Source: Muribaculum gordoncarteri (GTDB lineage Bacteria; Bacteroidota; Bacteroidia; Bacteroidales; Muribaculaceae). From it: a stretch of DNA of 64,000 nucleotides. Under the pieces are notes generated by a model. It did not search any database. It was not told where the DNA came from and saw only the letters and a program-made list of their open reading frames with translations. Location: positions 1,984,001-2,048,000 of the forward strand of contig NZ_CP039393.1 of assembly GCF_004803695.1 (NCBI RefSeq). Reading direction: 5' to 3'. Positions 63,301 to 64,000 of the stretch are shown here, in pieces (within the stretch, counting starts at the first letter, position 1; every line of letters starts with the position of its first letter). Both the position numbers and the translations under genes were made by a program.

Positions 63301-64000
63301 TCAGAACGGCTTGCGATACTTGTCGGGGTTGGTATCGTCGAGAATGCTCAGATAGGACGCATAACGCGACTGCGAAATGTAGTGATCATCAAGCGCTTTC
63401 AGCACCGCACATCCCGGCTCGTGGGTGTGAGTACAGTTGCCGTACTTGCAATCGGCCGAAATCTTGAATATCTCGGGGAAAAAGTGGGCAATCTCATGCT
63501 TGTCAAAGTCAATGGTACCGAATCCCTTTATGCCCGGAGTATCGATAATCCATCCCCCTTCAGGGAGCGGAAACATCTCGGAAAACGTGGTGGTGTGCAT
63601 ACCCGTATCGTGCATGTCGGAAATAGAACCTGTCCTCAAGTCAAGGTCGGGCAACAACGCATTTATTATCGTAGATTTCCCCACTCCCGAATTTCCCGAA
63701 AACAGCGATATCTTATCCTTCAAACGCTCTCTCAATTCAGTCATGCCTTCACCGGTAAGAGCCGAAATTTCCAATACATCATATCCTATCGTGCGATATA
63801 ACGATGCCACGGCCTCGCAATACTCCTTATCTTCGTCATCGGTGAGCAAGTCCACCTTATTTATAAGCAACACGGCAGGCACCCTATAGGCCTCGGCCGT
63901 AGCAAGGAAACGGTCGATAAATGTTGTAGAAGTAACCGGATGAGCCAATGTAACGACAAGAAAGGCACAATCAAGATTGGCCGCTATTATGTGCGACTCC
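63301..64000 (-). CDS. rsgA: Ribosome small-subunit GTPase RsgA, N-terminus cut by window edge
   Basis: The C-terminal 232 residues of a circularly permuted GTPase. Order of motifs is G4 [10 protein letters not shown]1 [13 protein letters not shown]3 [11 protein letters not shown], then the zinc site with [14 protein letters not shown]. RsgA checks late 30S assembly. The frame is open to the window end ([15 protein letters not shown] reads on before the first internal Met at 63948), so the true start and the OB-fold lie outside. Its 3' end faces the candidate small RNA. Confidence 0.93.
   Translation of the reverse strand, partial: ESHIIAANLDCAFLVVTLAHPVTSTTFIDRFLATAEAYRVPAVLLINKVDLLTDDEDKEYCEAVASLYRTIGYDVLEISALTGEGMTELRERLKDKISLFSGNSGVGKSTIINALLPDLDLRTGSISDMHDTGMHTTTFSEMFPLPEGGWIIDTPGIKGFGTIDFDKHEIAHFFPEIFKISADCKYGNCTHTHEPGCAVLKALDDHYISQSRYASYLSILDDTNPDKYRKPF

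Noticed and set aside
1-64000. CRISPR arrays, tRNA or rRNA genes, insertion sequences, integrase or prophage genes
   Set aside because: Looked for in all gaps; no direct-repeat arrays, cloverleaf-type sequences, transposase motifs or terminal repeats found. The 'holin' family name at the window start does not indicate a prophage.

Overview
The window reads as a stretch of chromosome from an anaerobic gut Bacteroidales, most likely a Muribaculaceae-type organism of roughly 50% GC (family placement is inference). Evidence: promoters of the Bacteroidetes form TTG/TTTG-N19-20-TAnnTTTG upstream of many genes, almost no Shine-Dalgarno sequences, a long pyrophosphate-dependent phosphofructokinase, surface lipoproteins with acidic export tags, a riboswitch-controlled BtuB/BtuG vitamin B12 locus, and many families typical of Bacteroidales (DUF4286, DUF4292, DUF4491, DUF4827, DUF4954). 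I see no rRNA, tRNA, insertion sequence, prophage, CRISPR array or replication origin. The content is core chromosome with one small AT-richer accessory pair.

Layout. 1-0.8 kb: small envelope-stress genes (holin-like, two YtxH). 0.9-3.7 kb: secreted esterase and the ABC-F protein Uup, divergent. 3.7-9.3 kb: cobalamin uptake operon (riboswitch, btuB, btuG-like, btuF, btuC; no btuD). 9.3-12.4 kb: glmM, a DUF4827 lipoprotein and a DHH phosphoesterase. 12.6-15.1 kb: PPi-phosphofructokinase, then GlsB-like and YtxH-like small membrane proteins. 15-22 kb: radA-trmH operon, sugar-type MFS transporter, rplU-rpmA, and a GT2-CD225-DUF4286-ruvC operon. 22-25.8 kb: dsbD, a 56-residue ferredoxin, class II aldolase. 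25.9-33.3 kb: parE-coaD-S41 protease-hflX-DUF4954. 33.3-37.7 kb: thioredoxin-like lipoprotein and three glycosyltransferases. 37.7-39.6 kb: greA-HIT-panE-like. 39.6-40.5 kb: a small gene plus a frameshifted GNAT acetyltransferase. 40.5-48 kb: rpsA, DUF4491, TPM protein, dgt, pnp. 48-54 kb: dut-TPR-DUF4292-EnvC-like-flippase operon. 54-57.9 kb: OmpH-like lipoprotein with an upstream GTG-started micropeptide, pepD, a muramidase-like lipoprotein, and a stomatin remnant without its SPFH domain. 57.9-64 kb: B12-dependent metH, tadA-rnz, an orphan intergenic transcription unit, and partial rsgA.

How parts work together: B12 import at 4-9 kb supplies the cofactor of MetH at 58-61 kb. PPi-PFK and class II aldolase are consecutive glycolytic steps. 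Uup, HflX, RsgA, S1, L21, L27, TrmH-type methylase, RNase Z, TadA, PNPase and GreA form a large translation/RNA complement. No obviously new multi-gene system is visible. The items most worth a second look are the plus-strand small RNA unit near 63.2 kb, the GTG-started 56-residue membrane peptide at 54.7-54.9 kb, the T7-tract frameshift in the GNAT gene at 39.9 kb, and the perfect palindrome in the L21-L27 leader.
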